From CAVOJV01 sp963696325 (GTDB taxonomy: Bacteria; Pseudomonadota; Gammaproteobacteria; Competibacterales; Competibacteraceae): a DNA stretch of 64,000 bases. The stretch's first letter is position 1. Every line of letters starts with the position of its first letter. This document shows, piece by piece, positions 8,652 through 18,604 of the stretch. A program made the position numbers and the translations under genes. The stretch spans positions 1-64,000 of the forward strand of contig CAVOJV010000062.1 in NCBI GenBank assembly GCA_963696325.1. The letters are read 5' to 3'. Under the pieces are notes generated by a model. The model made no database searches. It was not told the DNA's origin and saw only the letters and a list, made by a program, of their open reading frames with translations.

Positions 8652-10318
8652 TGGAAAATCAAAGACTGTTTCTCGTCATTGCCCTGATGTTCGTACTGTT
8701 CCTCATCTGGCAGGCCTGGGTTGAAGATCGAGCAGCGAAGAATTCACCGACGCCGGTAGCCACGACCAGCGCGCCGATCGCCGCCGCGCCAAGTCCAGCG
8801 GGCGTTAGTACTCCCCAGCAACAGGATGTGCCTAATGTGACGACGCCAGCCGATAGCAAGCCGCTCGAGCCGCTTCGCAGCGCTCAGCGCGTGCGGGTGG
8901 TGACCGACCTGTTCGAGGCCGAGATCGACGCGACCGGTGGTGACTTGCGGCATGTGGGATTGCGTACTTACCCTAAATCCATTGAACAGAAAGATGAACC
9001 CTTCGTCTTGCTGCAAGACGACAGGACAGAGTTATTCATCGCCCAGTCGGGGTTGGTTTCGGATAGCGGTGCGGCGCCCAATCACTATGCCCAGTTCGTC
9101 CCCGAACAAACCGAATACCGCCTTCAGGAAGGCCAGAACAGCCTGGATGTGCGGCTAACCTGGACTGACCCAGCCGGCATCAAGGTCGTCAAGACCTTCA
9201 CTTTCCAGCGCGGCAGTTTTGTTATCGATCTCAACCAGCGAGTAGAAAACGGCAGCAGGCAGGACTGGCGTGGCAGCCAATATCGGCAACTGCAACGCAC
9301 GCCGCCGCCGAAGCAATCGGGCGGTTTGGGGATGGGCGTTTACACCTATACCGGTGGCGTGATCTCCACACCAGATAAGAAATACGAGAAGATTTCCTTC
9401 GATAACATGGCCAAAAAAGACCTCAGTCTGGAGGTCAAGGGCGGCTGGGTCGCGGTGATCCAGCACTATTTTCTGGGTGCCTGGATACCCGATCAAAGCG
9501 AGACCAACACCTTCTACACCAAGGTTACCGGCGGCGACCGCTATATCCTGGGCATGGTGGGAAGCCGGCAGATAGTTCCAGCGAACGGATCGACCACCTT
9601 TCACAACCGGCTCTACGTGGGACCCAAGATCCAGAGCACGTTGGAAGAACTCGCCCCGAACCTGAGGCTGACCGTGGATTATGGGTACTTGACTATCATC
9701 GCCCAACCATTGTTCTGGTTGCTTAAGGCAATCCATAGTGTCATCGGCAACTGGGGCTGGGCGATTATCATCGTCACTATCCTCATCAAGGCGGCTTTCT
9801 TCAAGCTCTCCGAGACCAGCTATAAATCCATGGCCAACATGCGCCGCCTAGCGCCCAAGTTGCAGTCGCTCAAGGAGCGCCATGGAGACGACAAGCAGAA
9901 GATGAATCAGGCCATGATGGACATATACAAAAAGGAAAAGATCAATCCTTTGGGTGGATGTCTTCCGATTGTGGTGCAGATCCCGGTCTTTATCGCGCTT
10001 TACTGGATGCTGTTGGAAAGTGTGGAATTGCGCCAGGCCCCTTTTATGTTGTGGATTCAGGACCTGTCCACCAAAGATCCCTTTTACGTGCTGCCCCTCA
10101 TCATGGGTGCGACGATGTTTATCCAGCAGAAGCTCAATCCGCCGCCGCCGGACCCCATTCAGGCCAAGGTGATGATGGCTTTGCCGCTGGTGTTCACGGT
10201 TTTCTTTCTATGGTTCCCCGCCGGTTTGGTGCTGTACTGGGTGGTGAATAATGTTCTCTCCATCGCCCAGCAGTACGTTATTACCAAGCGGGTGGAGGCA
10301 CTCGGCGCCAAGGCATAG
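8651..10318 (+). CDS. yidC: Membrane protein insertase YidC
   Basis: A 555-residue inner-membrane insertase. It has an N-terminal transmembrane anchor (LFLVIALMFVLFLIWQAWVE), a large periplasmic domain typical of the Gram-negative form, then the conserved core (WGWAIIIVTILIKAAFFKLS, NPLGGCLPIVVQIPVFIALYW, FPAGLVLYWVVNNVLSIAQQ). The start codon overlaps the yidD stop (TAATG), indicating translational coupling. Confidence 0.97.
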   Translation: MENQRLFLVIALMFVLFLIWQAWVEDRAAKNSPTPVATTSAPIAAAPSPAGVSTPQQQDVPNVTTPADSKPLEPLRSAQRVRVVTDLFEAEIDATGGDLRHVGLRTYPKSIEQKDEPFVLLQDDRTELFIAQSGLVSDSGAAPNHYAQFVPEQTEYRLQEGQNSLDVRLTWTDPAGIKVVKTFTFQRGSFVIDLNQRVENGSRQDWRGSQYRQLQRTPPPKQSGGLGMGVYTYTGGVISTPDKKYEKISFDNMAKKDLSLEVKGGWVAVIQHYFLGAWIPDQSETNTFYTKVTGGDRYILGMVGSRQIVPANGSTTFHNRLYVGPKIQSTLEELAPNLRLTVDYGYLTIIAQPLFWLLKAIHSVIGNWGWAIIIVTILIKAAFFKLSETSYKSMANMRRLAPKLQSLKERHGDDKQKMNQAMMDIYKKEKINPLGGCLPIVVQIPVFIALYWMLLESVELRQAPFMLWIQDLSTKDPFYVLPLIMGATMFIQQKLNPPPPDPIQAKVMMALPLVFTVFFLWFPAGLVLYWVVNNVLSIAQQYVITKRVEALGAKA

Positions 10319-10349
10319 CCCTAGCGCCCTCGGTAAACTGGGGTCATTA

Positions 10350-11693
10350 ATGACTCAGGACACTATCGCCGCCATCGCCACTCCACCGGGGCGGGGCGGG
10401 GTAGGTATCGTACGGATTTCCGGGCCGCAGGTAACGGTCATCGCCACGGGTCTGTTGACAATACTGCCGGAACCCCGCCGCGCTGTCTTCCAGCGCTTTC
10501 GGGATGGGGCAGGGCAGATTCTCGATGAGGGGATCGCGCTGTACTTTCCATCCCCCCATTCCTTCACGGGCGAGGATGTCCTGGAGTTACAGGGACATGG
10601 CGGCCCCGTCGTCATGGATCTGCTGCTAACCAGAGTACTGGAGTTGGGCGCCCGGATGGCCCGGCCCGGAGAGTTCACCGAGCGGGCCTTTCTCAACGAT
10701 AAGCTGGATCTGGCCCAGGCCGAAGCCGTGGCCGATCTTATCGAGAGCAGTACCGTTGCAGCCGCCCGCGCGGCCATCGGTTCTCTGCAAGGGGAATTTT
10801 CCACACGGGTGTATGCCCTGGTGGATGAACTCATCGAACTGCGGATGTATGTGGAATCGGCTATCGATTTTCCCGAAGAGGAGATTGATTTTCTCTCCGA
10901 TAGCCGCATCAATGCGCGGCTGCGAGAACTTCAAGAGCAGCTTGCCACCCTCTGCGCTGCGGCTTTTCAGGGGCACCTGTTGCGGGATGGCATGACCGTG
11001 GTCATCGCCGGGCGTCCCAATGCCGGCAAATCGAGTCTGCTGAACCGCTTGGCCGGACGCGAGGTGGCCATCGTCACGGCGATTCCCGGCACCACCCGCG
11101 ACGTGCTGCGCGAACACATCAGCATCGAGGGCATGCCGCTACACGTAATCGATACCGCGGGCCTGCGGAACAGCGATGATCCCATTGAACAAGAAGGTAT
11201 CCGCCGGGCCTGGGCCGAGATCAAAACCGCCGATCGCCTCCTGATGGTCGTGGATGACTGCGCCGGCATTGGCGAGGAAGAACACGCCTGGCGGGCGAAA
11301 CTGCCGGCGGCAACCGGTATCACAATGATCCGCAACAAGATCGATCTAACCGGTAAAGCGCCCGCCCTGCTGGAAGGGGAATGGGGCGTTGAAGTGCTGC
11401 TGTCGGCGAAGACGGCGGACGGTCTGGAATTACTGCGCGACCATCTTAAGACCTGCATGGGCTACCATGGCGCCGGCGAAGGCTGTTTCATGGCGCGCCG
11501 GCGCCACCTGGATGCGCTGGAACGGGCCGGCGAATCGCTGGAACGGGCCTATTATCAGTTGGAAAGCCGGGCCGGTGAACTGGTGGCCGAGGAACTGCGC
11601 TTGGCCCAGAGCGCCCTGTCGGAGATTACCGGGGAGTTTACCAGCGAGGATCTGCTGGGGCGCATATTCGCGTCTTTTTGCATAGGCAAGTAA
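10350..11693 (+). CDS. mnmE: tRNA modification GTPase MnmE
   Basis: With MnmG it makes cmnm5U at the tRNA wobble position. The protein is 447 residues. MTQDTIAAIATPPGRGGVGI is followed by the folate-binding domain, then a G domain with GRPNAGKSSLLN (G1), DTAGL (G3) and NKID (G4), and the C-terminal CIGK with its required cysteine. The start at 10350 is chosen because the N-terminal motif begins there. The stop codon lies only four bases from the left inverted repeat of the downstream IS, so the gene just escaped disruption. Confidence 0.97.
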   Translation: MTQDTIAAIATPPGRGGVGIVRISGPQVTVIATGLLTILPEPRRAVFQRFRDGAGQILDEGIALYFPSPHSFTGEDVLELQGHGGPVVMDLLLTRVLELGARMARPGEFTERAFLNDKLDLAQAEAVADLIESSTVAAARAAIGSLQGEFSTRVYALVDELIELRMYVESAIDFPEEEIDFLSDSRINARLRELQEQLATLCAAAFQGHLLRDGMTVVIAGRPNAGKSSLLNRLAGREVAIVTAIPGTTRDVLREHISIEGMPLHVIDTAGLRNSDDPIEQEGIRRAWAEIKTADRLLMVVDDCAGIGEEEHAWRAKLPAATGITMIRNKIDLTGKAPALLEGEWGVEVLLSAKTADGLELLRDHLKTCMGYHGAGEGCFMARRRHLDALERAGESLERAYYQLESRAGELVAEELRLAQSALSEITGEFTSEDLLGRIFASFCIGK

Positions 11694-11697
11694 CCTT

Positions 11698-12940
11698 ACG
11701 GCTTTCTCATAAAAATTTCACGTGCCTAAGCATCGATTCCAAGTCAGCAACAGAATCCGCAAATGGTTCAAGGGCGGCCTGGAGCTTTTTCGCCGAGGCT
11801 TTCCGGCGCAGTGTGATGGCGCAGCTCCGCAATCGAGCCATGAGCTGGGCTGGGTTTGCTGAGTTCGTCTTGATTTTGTCTTCGTTGAACGTGACATCGC
11901 GAATCCAGTTGGTTGGACTCCACGCCCCAGGGCCTGCGGATAGCTTGGGCCAATTCCGTCACGGTGGCCTGGGGCGCGATAACAGGGATTGTTTGATTGC
12001 TGAGGTAATACGAGGGTTCGGCGGTGGTTGTCCGTGGGGCGACCTTGAAGGGTTCACGTTCCACGACCACGCAGGCGGTTAAGCCGCTAGTTTTCCAACG
12101 CGGGGCCGGTGCCCTCCGGGGCAGGGCAAAGAGTCGGGCGCGACCGGTGCTGACGCGACCCTGCGCTTGGTCATGCTCGGTGGTTTCGGCCATGGACGAT
12201 GGAGACGCCGCCACGGGTTGGCATTGCCGCAACAGAACCGCTGGAGTTTCCTTCACCTGCGTCAACTATAGGCCCCGGCCTGAGGGACTGGCGCCGTCGT
12301 TTTCGGATTGCAAGGGTGCGCAGCCAAGGTTACTTGTTGCTTCTCCACGCCGGGTTCTCGCAATAACGCACGAACCACCGGGATTGCGCTGGATTGGGGG
12401 CCGAGTGGGCGGGCTTGACCGACCACGGCGCGGGTTTCATGGGTGATCGCCACGACCAAGCCTTGTTGTTCGCCGGCATCCAGCGTGCCTCGGCGTGTTT
12501 TCCCGTCCACCGCCACCCACGGTTGGCCGTCACGGTTCTGCAGGCGCACCCCAACACCGCGTTCGATGAGTTGATCCAGCACCGACCCATCCAGGCGAGC
12601 GAGCAAACGTGGCAGCTGGGCGCGAGCAATGGAGCGGCCTTTGGGAAGCGGGGTCAACTCGTGCAACCAATCCAGGCGAGGGCGGATAAAACGGTGAATG
12701 CTGGAGAGTGTCTGGCGTCCTGTGAGCGTGGCCAGCACAACAGCGACACGCACAAAAACCCAAGAGTGTCTGTTGCCTCGATTGTCGCGTGGGTCGGGCA
12801 AATCACGTTTCAGAAGTTCCACAAAACAGGAGCCTTGATCCTGATTGCAGGATATATCGCTAATCATCGCTTTGCCTACTCGCAAAAGCCGAGCTCATAA
12901 ACCATGCGGAATGTCTATAGCTTTTTTATGAGAAAGCCGT
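11698..12940. mobile_element. ISAs1-family insertion sequence, decayed
   Basis: Perfect 18-base terminal inverted repeats (11698-11715 and 12923-12940) bound a 1243-bp element with a single minus-strand transposase gene. Size and gene content fit ISAs1. I see no target-site duplication: the left flank is the end of mnmE, and the right flank is the interior of another transposase gene whose remainder is missing. That suggests a deletion adjacent to the element. Confidence 0.85.
11707..12867 (-). pseudogene. ISAs1-family DDE transposase, frameshifted
   Basis: About 386 codons from MISDISCNQ to a TGA inside the left inverted repeat. The family features are LPDPRDNRGNRHSW near the N-terminus, the catalytic-region WVAVDGKTRRGTLDA, and then VTLAAHPCNPKT, where a DAMHCN-type segment with an aspartate is usual. 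The frame is lost near 12265 and again near 11900 (PWGVESN and DCHVQRRQNQD lie in different frames). The last block is LRRKASAKKLQAALEPF. With two frameshifts and a degraded Asp motif it is unlikely to be active. Confidence 0.85.
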
Positions 12941-13414
12941 GGCGGGGTATCGCCGTCTTTTTTTTCGTGGGCTGGTGCCGGCGCCCGGCGCCTATCGCCT
13001 TGGCCAGCGTATCGCGTTTCACCCCCACTTGCTCGGCTACGGCTGAGGTCTCCAAACCCTCAGCGAGCCGTTCTTGCGCCTGCTTCAGTACCTCCTCGGT
13101 CAGTACCGCTGGCCCGCGCCGCGGCGGCTCCTCATAAAACCCCGCTACCCTCTCTGCCGATATCGTTTCACGGCCCGTTTAACGCTGATTGGTGTGATTC
13201 CAAAGGCGCGGGAAATAGCCGCCTGGTTGGCGTTGCCGTTGCTGCAAAACGGGGCCGTGATCAGGCGAAAGGTGGCAGTATCCTCTTCGGCGTGGATAAC
13301 TAACGGCAGGTGCCCGTTGAAGTAGGTCACTTGGCCATCCTTTTTTTCAAAGGCCAATTCCGAGCTGATGTGCTCCACGCCATCTGCAAAAAAGGGCAAG
13401 TGCATCGGCGGCAT
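12941..13414 (-). pseudogene. N-terminal remnant of a large helix-turn-helix transposase-like protein
   Basis: Starts MPPMHLPFFADGVEHIS after a GAGGAGA ribosome-binding site and reads AFEKKDGQVTYFNGHLP, then a homeodomain-like HTH (NQAAISRAFGITPISVKRAV). After a frameshift near 13140 it continues GFYEEPPRRGPAVLTEEVLK and a second HTH (SAVAEQVGVKRDTLAKAI). Reading stops exactly at the right end of the ISAs1 element. I recognise the double-HTH front end of a transposase family but cannot name the IS group. The catalytic part is absent from the window. Confidence 0.6.
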
Positions 13415-13969
13415 CGTGGTAATCTCTCCTCGGCGTTACGTCGGTTCGGCCGCCGATTGGCGTCCTCCGGGGCGGGAGACCGTATCGTTTCAAAATCCTA
13501 CCGGGGAGACAAGCCGGTACCAGGCGCAACACCCGTTTCTAATACAAACTCATGGGGTTATGCGGGTTACGCCACTCTAGGGTTGGCGTAACGCCGTGGG
13601 GCGAGAGCAGGAGGTCTGATATTCGGCTGGGTTTACGATCCCGCTTCATCATCCGGATCCACGCCCAGGAATTCAACAGCTTCCAGCGCCGCTCCCGTGG
13701 CAAGCGGTTGAGGGATTTTCGATTGCGCCGGCAGGAGAAGGTTCTCCACCTGGGCGACACGCTGGCTCTCTGGGAGTAGGAACTTCGGGTATTGGACGTT
13801 CAAGAGGGCGTGGCGGGTGAAGAGGATCCCGTCTGCGTGGAGGGTCGTGGGGCGGCGCCACCGGAGAACTGTGGCGGGCCGCGCGCCTACCGCCTCATGC
13901 TCAAACGTCAAGAAGGGGTACGTGCAGGATACGTGAAAAAAAGTCATCACAAGGCGTCTGAAGGACATC
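13415..13969. other. Degenerate intergenic region with one unplaced minus-strand reading frame
   Basis: No confident gene. On the minus strand, around 13633-13860, a stretch reads YPKFLLPESQRVAQVENLLL and AALEAVEFLGVDPDDEA, which has protein-like composition, but I cannot assign a family or a start. A 6-bp-stem palindrome lies at 13569-13589. This is probably debris of mobile or accessory genes. Confidence 0.3.
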
Positions 13970-14160
13970 AACAATACCGTTCAGACCCATCCTGAACGAT
14001 GACATCCGCTTCGATGAAGCCGTTCCGTCTGCCGGCTATATCAAGCAGCTTCCAGGAGAATCTCGTAGACGGTGTCGTCGAGATCCTTGTTGTTTTCGTA
14101 CGGAATCGTCCGCTCGCACTCGTACCCTGTCGGGTCGGGTTTGTGCCTGCTATAGGGCGC
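13970..14160 (-). pseudogene. C-terminal fragment of an unrecognised protein, frameshifted
   Basis: One minus-strand frame reads GYECERTIPYENNKDLDDTV and then YEILLEA before a stop. A second frame continues DIAGRRNGFIEADVIVQDGS. Together they look like the acidic C-terminus of one protein interrupted by a single-base shift. I do not recognise the family. It lies downstream of the SWIM gene on the same strand. Confidence 0.4.
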
Positions 14161-14310
14161 GAGGACTGGGTGACCCAAACAGCCTGGCTCAACTGGTTGC
14201 GTGAGTTCGCTTATGTACACTTTACTGTTCCACTGCGACTCGAACCCCGTAAAAGGTCATTCGGGAACCGCAGCCGAATCCTATGGCGCTGGTGAATTAC
14301 CAACGGATCT

Positions 14311-15162
14311 TCAGGACTCGCCAGAGACGCCGCCCAACGCGCTGAGTGCGCTGGTCTCCATCGCCACGTAGACTGGCTCCAAACCTTCCAGCGGGGAGAC
14401 CTCGCCGCGCCAGAACGGAAACGGCCCCAGACGCCGCAACAGGGCGGCGGACTTGGCGGGCGCGAGCAACGTTCCGGCCAGTGTCTCAGGCAGCGGCGGC
14501 AAGGCCCAGAAAGCCAACGGATCATCTGGCAGGGGTGCGGGTTCCGCCGGCGGCCAACCATCGTCATCACTCACCGCCTCGCCCAGTTGCGCCAGCAACG
14601 CCTCCCGTTCCATGCCGCGCAACCGGAACATCAGGAAAGGATCGTTATCGAACGCCTCGCCCAACAGGTAATAGACGGCGGCGATGTGCTTGCAGGGATT
14701 GGACCAGTCCGGGCAGGAGCATGTGGTCTCCAAATCGCCGTGAGTCTTGGGAAACAGCGACAGCCCTTCGGCTTGAAAGACCTTCTCGATGTCCGTGGGC
14801 ATTTCCCCGGCCAGCAGCTTGGCGCCGAAACGCGCCTCCTCCGCCATCGCCTCCGTCAGTTTCCGCCAATTCGCCGCGCTCAGCGGTTTCAGCTTGATGC
14901 TCACCTGATAGGGCCGGGACCGCGAACCCTGCACCTTGGCCTTCACTTCGCCGGGGGCGATCTGAATATCCAGTACTTGGCCCTGGCGCGCGTAGCCGCG
15001 ACCCCGTCCCAGCCGGGCGCCGATATTGAAGCTCTCCAGTACCGCGATCCAGCGCTTGGCCCACCAACGGCTGGCGAAAGCCCCGCGCTGGCTTTGCGCC
15101 TTGATGCCGCCGCTGACCCGGCGCGGTTTGCTTGCAGGAAAATAATAGTCGTCGTAACCCAT
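14311..15162 (-). CDS. SWIM zinc-finger protein partnered with a SNF2 helicase
   Basis: A 283-residue protein whose centre holds the SWIM motif CxC-x6-CxH (TTCSCPDWSNPCKHIAAVYY). This is a zinc-binding fold used for DNA or protein contacts. The N-terminus (YYFPASKPRRVSGGIKAQSQ, WWAKRWIAVLE) is typical of the bacterial SWIM proteins encoded next to SNF2 ATPases. The C-terminal third is rich in Pro/Ala/Leu. The gene starts two bases after the SNF2 stop on the same strand, so it is the second gene of an operon. The biochemical role of the pair is not established; helicase-associated DNA binding is the family expectation. Confidence 0.85.
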   Translation of the reverse strand: MGYDDYYFPASKPRRVSGGIKAQSQRGAFASRWWAKRWIAVLESFNIGARLGRGRGYARQGQVLDIQIAPGEVKAKVQGSRSRPYQVSIKLKPLSAANWRKLTEAMAEEARFGAKLLAGEMPTDIEKVFQAEGLSLFPKTHGDLETTCSCPDWSNPCKHIAAVYYLLGEAFDNDPFLMFRLRGMEREALLAQLGEAVSDDDGWPPAEPAPLPDDPLAFWALPPLPETLAGTLLAPAKSAALLRRLGPFPFWRGEVSPLEGLEPVYVAMETSALSALGGVSGES

Positions 15163-15164
15163 GC

Positions 15165-18100
15165 TTAATCCTCCACGGCCTCGGCGCGCAGCCGGAACAG
15201 GTTTTTCAAGTCATCGGTGGACAATTCGGTGAGCCAACTCTCGCCGCTGCCCACGATCTTTTCCGCCAGGGATTGCTTGCGCTCGATCAGTTCGTCGATG
15301 CGCTCCTCCACCGTGCCCAGGCAGATGAATTTATGCACCTCCACCTGCCGGTTCTGGCCGATGCGGAAAGCACGGTCGGTGGCTTGGTTTTCGACCGCCG
15401 GATTCCACCAGCGGTCGAAATGGAACACATGGTTGGCGCGGGTGAGGTTCAAGCCGGTGCCGCCGGCCTTGATGGACAGAATGAACACTGGCGGTCCGAC
15501 CGGTTCGTTCTGGAACCGCTCCACCATCCGGTCGCGCTGGGTCTTGGACAAACCGCCGTGCAGGAACAGCACTTCTCGCGCCAATTGTTCTTGCAGATAC
15601 TTTTGCAACAAATGCCCCATTTCGGCGAACTGAGTGAAGATCAGGGTCCGTTCGTCCGCTTCCTGGATTTCCTCCAGCATCTCCGTCAGCCGCGCGAGCT
15701 TGCCGGAGCGACCCGGTACTGGCGAATGGTCGGCCAGGAATTGCGCCGGATGGTTGCACACCTGCTTGAGCCGCAGCAGCGTGCTCAGAATCAAGCCCCG
15801 GCGGCTCATGCCCTCGGCGCCCGCCAGCACCGCTTCCGCCTGTTGCACCACGGCGGCGTACAAGGTCGCCTGCTCCTTGGTCAGGGTGCAATAGACCTTC
15901 ATCTCCAGCTTGTCCGGCAAATCCTGGATGATGGCGCGGTCGGTCTTGAGCCGGCGCAGGAGGAAAGGCCCGGTCAGCCGTTGCAAACGCTCCATGGCGT
16001 TCTCGTCGTGCTGCACCTGCACCGGCAGGAAGAATTCCCGTTTGAAGCGGGCGGCGTTGCCGAGGAAACCGGGATTGAGAAATTCCTGGATGGACCAAAG
16101 GTCGCCGATGTTGTTTTCCACTGGGGTGCCGGTGAGCGCGATACGCCGCTCGGCGTGCAAGGCCCGCGCCGCCTTGGTCTGCTTGGTTTCGGCGTTCTTG
16201 ATGTTCTGCGCCTCGTCCAAAATCACCGCCGCCCATTCCACGCCTTGCAGCGATTGCAAGATCCCGGTGCAGCAACCCGTAACTGGACAGTACCACGGCA
16301 TGACCTTGCGCCTGCGTGGCGAAGGCTTCGCCCTTATCGCGCCCGGCGCCGTGATGCACCATGACCGGCAGTTGGGGGGTGAAGCGCGAGGCTTCCTTCC
16401 GCCAGTTGCCCACCAGCGAGGTCGGGCAGATCAGCAACGCCGGCCGCGCCTCGCCCGCCTCCCGCAGCCGTTGTAACAACGCCAGGGTTTGCACCGTCTT
16501 GCCCAGCCCCATGTCGTCCGCCAGACAGGCGCCCAGCCCCCAGCGGGTGAGGAACTCCAGCCAGGCGTAGCCGCGCCCCTGATAGGGTCGGAGCGTGGCG
16601 GTCAGTCCCGGCGGCGGCGGCAGGGGCGCGATTGTATCGCCCTGGGCCAGGCCCGCCAGCAGTTCGCCGAGCGGACCGTCGGCGTTGACGCTGCTCACCG
16701 TCAATCCCGCGACGTTCTCAGCACCGAGCGCCAGGCGCAACAGGTCGCGGCCGGTAAACGCGGCCCCGCTCTGCTTTTGCAAGGCTAGCGCCGCCTGGAT
16801 TTCGGCGGCGGACAGTTGCACCCACTGGCCGCGCACCCGCACCAGCGGCGCCTTGAGCTTGGCCAGCGCCAGCAGCTCCTCAGGCGTCAGGCCGGTCTCG
16901 CCGAGCACGATTTCCCACTCGACATCCAGCACCCGGTCCAGGGTCATGCCGGCCTTGGACTCGAAGCGCGTCTTGGCCTGGGCGCGCGCCGCCAGCTTGG
17001 CGCGGCGTTTGCCCGCCCAACTGGCCGGCAGCATCACACCGAAGCCGTTCTGCTCCAGCAGCGCCGCTTCCTCGGCGAGAAAGCGGAACGCCCCTTCGGT
17101 ATCCAGTTCATAGCCGACCGGCGTCGATTCCTTCAGACTGGTTTCGACCGCCGGACACAGCGACGCCGCCTGCCCCAGGGATGCGAGCAAGCCTTCCCGC
17201 GCCTTCGGACCCAGGGTCTTCAAACCCTCGCCGGTCCCCCGTTTCGGTTTCCACACCGCTTCGGCGGAAACGAGCAGGCTGGGATCTTCGCGCGCCTGAA
17301 GCAGGTAGTGGACTCGCCACTCCGTCTCGGCGTCGGGGAAAAACGGCGCGTCCGTATCCTCTTCGTCGAACCCCGGTTCTTCCAGCCGAAAACACAGGCG
17401 ATAGGGCGCATTGACCAGTCGCAGCAGCGGTCGCTGCCAGTCGCGAATCTGCTTTGCCAGTTGCCGCATTTCCGTTTTATCGCCTTCCAGCGCACCATCG
17501 GACCGCCGCAACGCCTGAATCCATTGCCCATGCAAACTGGCCGAAGTCGTTCCGGTGGGTCTGGCCGCTGGGAACGCGGCCGCCTGCCGGACCATGTGAT
17601 CGACGAGCCAGGCCAGGAATTCCCGCAGTACGTCGCGGGGCGCCGCGTCCGGGAGCGCGCGATGATCCGAGCCGATGGCGCGGGCGGCGGGCGGCATGGC
17701 CCGAGCCAATCGTTCCAGACGAGCGCCGTCCTCGCCCAGGAATACTGGCGTCCAGCGGGCTCGATAGGTGCTCCGCTGCTGCTCTATTAGATCGGGCAAC
17801 ACATGCTGACGATAGACCAGGGCGCCGGCCAGCCGCAGGGCTTCGCTCCAGTACCGCAACTCCTCGCCCGCGACCACGCCCGGCGCCAGCACGGGCCGGT
17901 CCCGGACCGCCGCGAGGAGGTTGATGGCATCGGCGGCGGTCAACGCCAGGGTGGGAAGTTTCCAGGGTGCCAGAGTGGGCGGCTTGCGGGATTTGGGCGG
18001 CCCGGCCACCAGTGGCGAGGAAGGGAGCGGCACGCCGCCTTGCGTGGGTAACCATATCGCCTGCTCCCCAGCCGCCTGACCACTGGTCTGAAGCGGTAGT

Positions 18101-18261
18101 CCAGCCTGGGTGAGACCATCCCGCAACACTGAAACCTCGGTGCGATAGGGATAGGTTTCGGCGGTTGTCCGCTTGGTTGTTACCGGCTCCTCTTCGCGCG
18201 GAGTCGATTCGCCCCATAGATGCAGGCAACCTTTGTTAAACGGGGCATGTAGGACGAGCAT
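15165..18261 (-). CDS. SNF2-family DEAD-like helicase, one frameshift
   Basis: A bacterial SNF2/Rad54-like ATPase of about 1,030 residues. There is a long N-terminal region of the DUF3670/SNF2_N_2 type, motif I LADDMGLGKTVQTLALLQ and motif Ia ALLICPTSLVGNW. After a one-base frameshift near 16258 comes motif II VILDEAQNIKN, motif III ALTGTPVENNIGDLWS, and the second RecA lobe with IFTQFAEM, LHGGLSKTQRD, LSIKAGGTGLNLT and ATDRAFRIGQ. All ATPase motifs survive, so the break may be a sequence error. It pairs with the downstream SWIM protein. Relatives are known in defence loci (for example DISARM), but the SNF2-SWIM pair is also common outside them. Confidence 0.9.
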
Positions 18262-18264
18262 CGG

Positions 18265-18351
18265 TTAAAGTTTAACTTTGTTGACTTTTGCCAGGACGGC
18301 TTCCTCGGACATGGTTTTCAGGTCTACGACCACCAAGTGCGTTTGCTGCAT
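18265..18351 (-). CDS. Possible 28-residue peptide gene upstream of the SNF2 helicase
   Basis: An ATG at 18351 opens MQQTHLVVVDLKTMSEEAVL and ends in KVKL, with the stop four bases before the helicase start, so coupling is possible. A GTG six bases upstream is an alternative start. There is no family match I recognise. It may be the leftover 3' end of a longer gene. Confidence 0.25.
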   Translation of the reverse strand: MQQTHLVVVDLKTMSEEAVLAKVNKVKL

Positions 18352-18604
18352 AGCCACGGTTTCTTGATCGGCAGTCTCATTCGGCGCATGGATAGACTAT
18401 AGCGTACGCCACCCCTCCCGGGATACCGGCCCGGTGGCGCTCGCGTCCAGTCATTGACAGGAGGGGCGGGGTAGGTCTATCCGGCCTACGACAACGATTC
18501 CTTCATTCTTCGGCCAGGTTACATCACCAGAAAGACTTTTTAATGCTGGTTAGTCGCGTGGGTGGTGTGATGGCGCGGCGCTGGTGTCGGGTTGGCTTCG
18601 CTGT

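Noticed and set aside
8659..8859. Minus-strand frame inside yidC
   Set aside because: A shadow of the Ala/Pro-rich periplasmic linker of YidC.
12904..13137. Plus-strand frame of 77 codons
   Set aside because: The opposite strand reads as a helix-turn-helix transposase segment (GFYEEPPRRGPAVLTEEVLK); the plus frame is its shadow.
16361..18050. Long plus-strand open frames across the SNF2 gene
   Set aside because: They are GC-driven shadows; the minus strand carries all helicase motifs.
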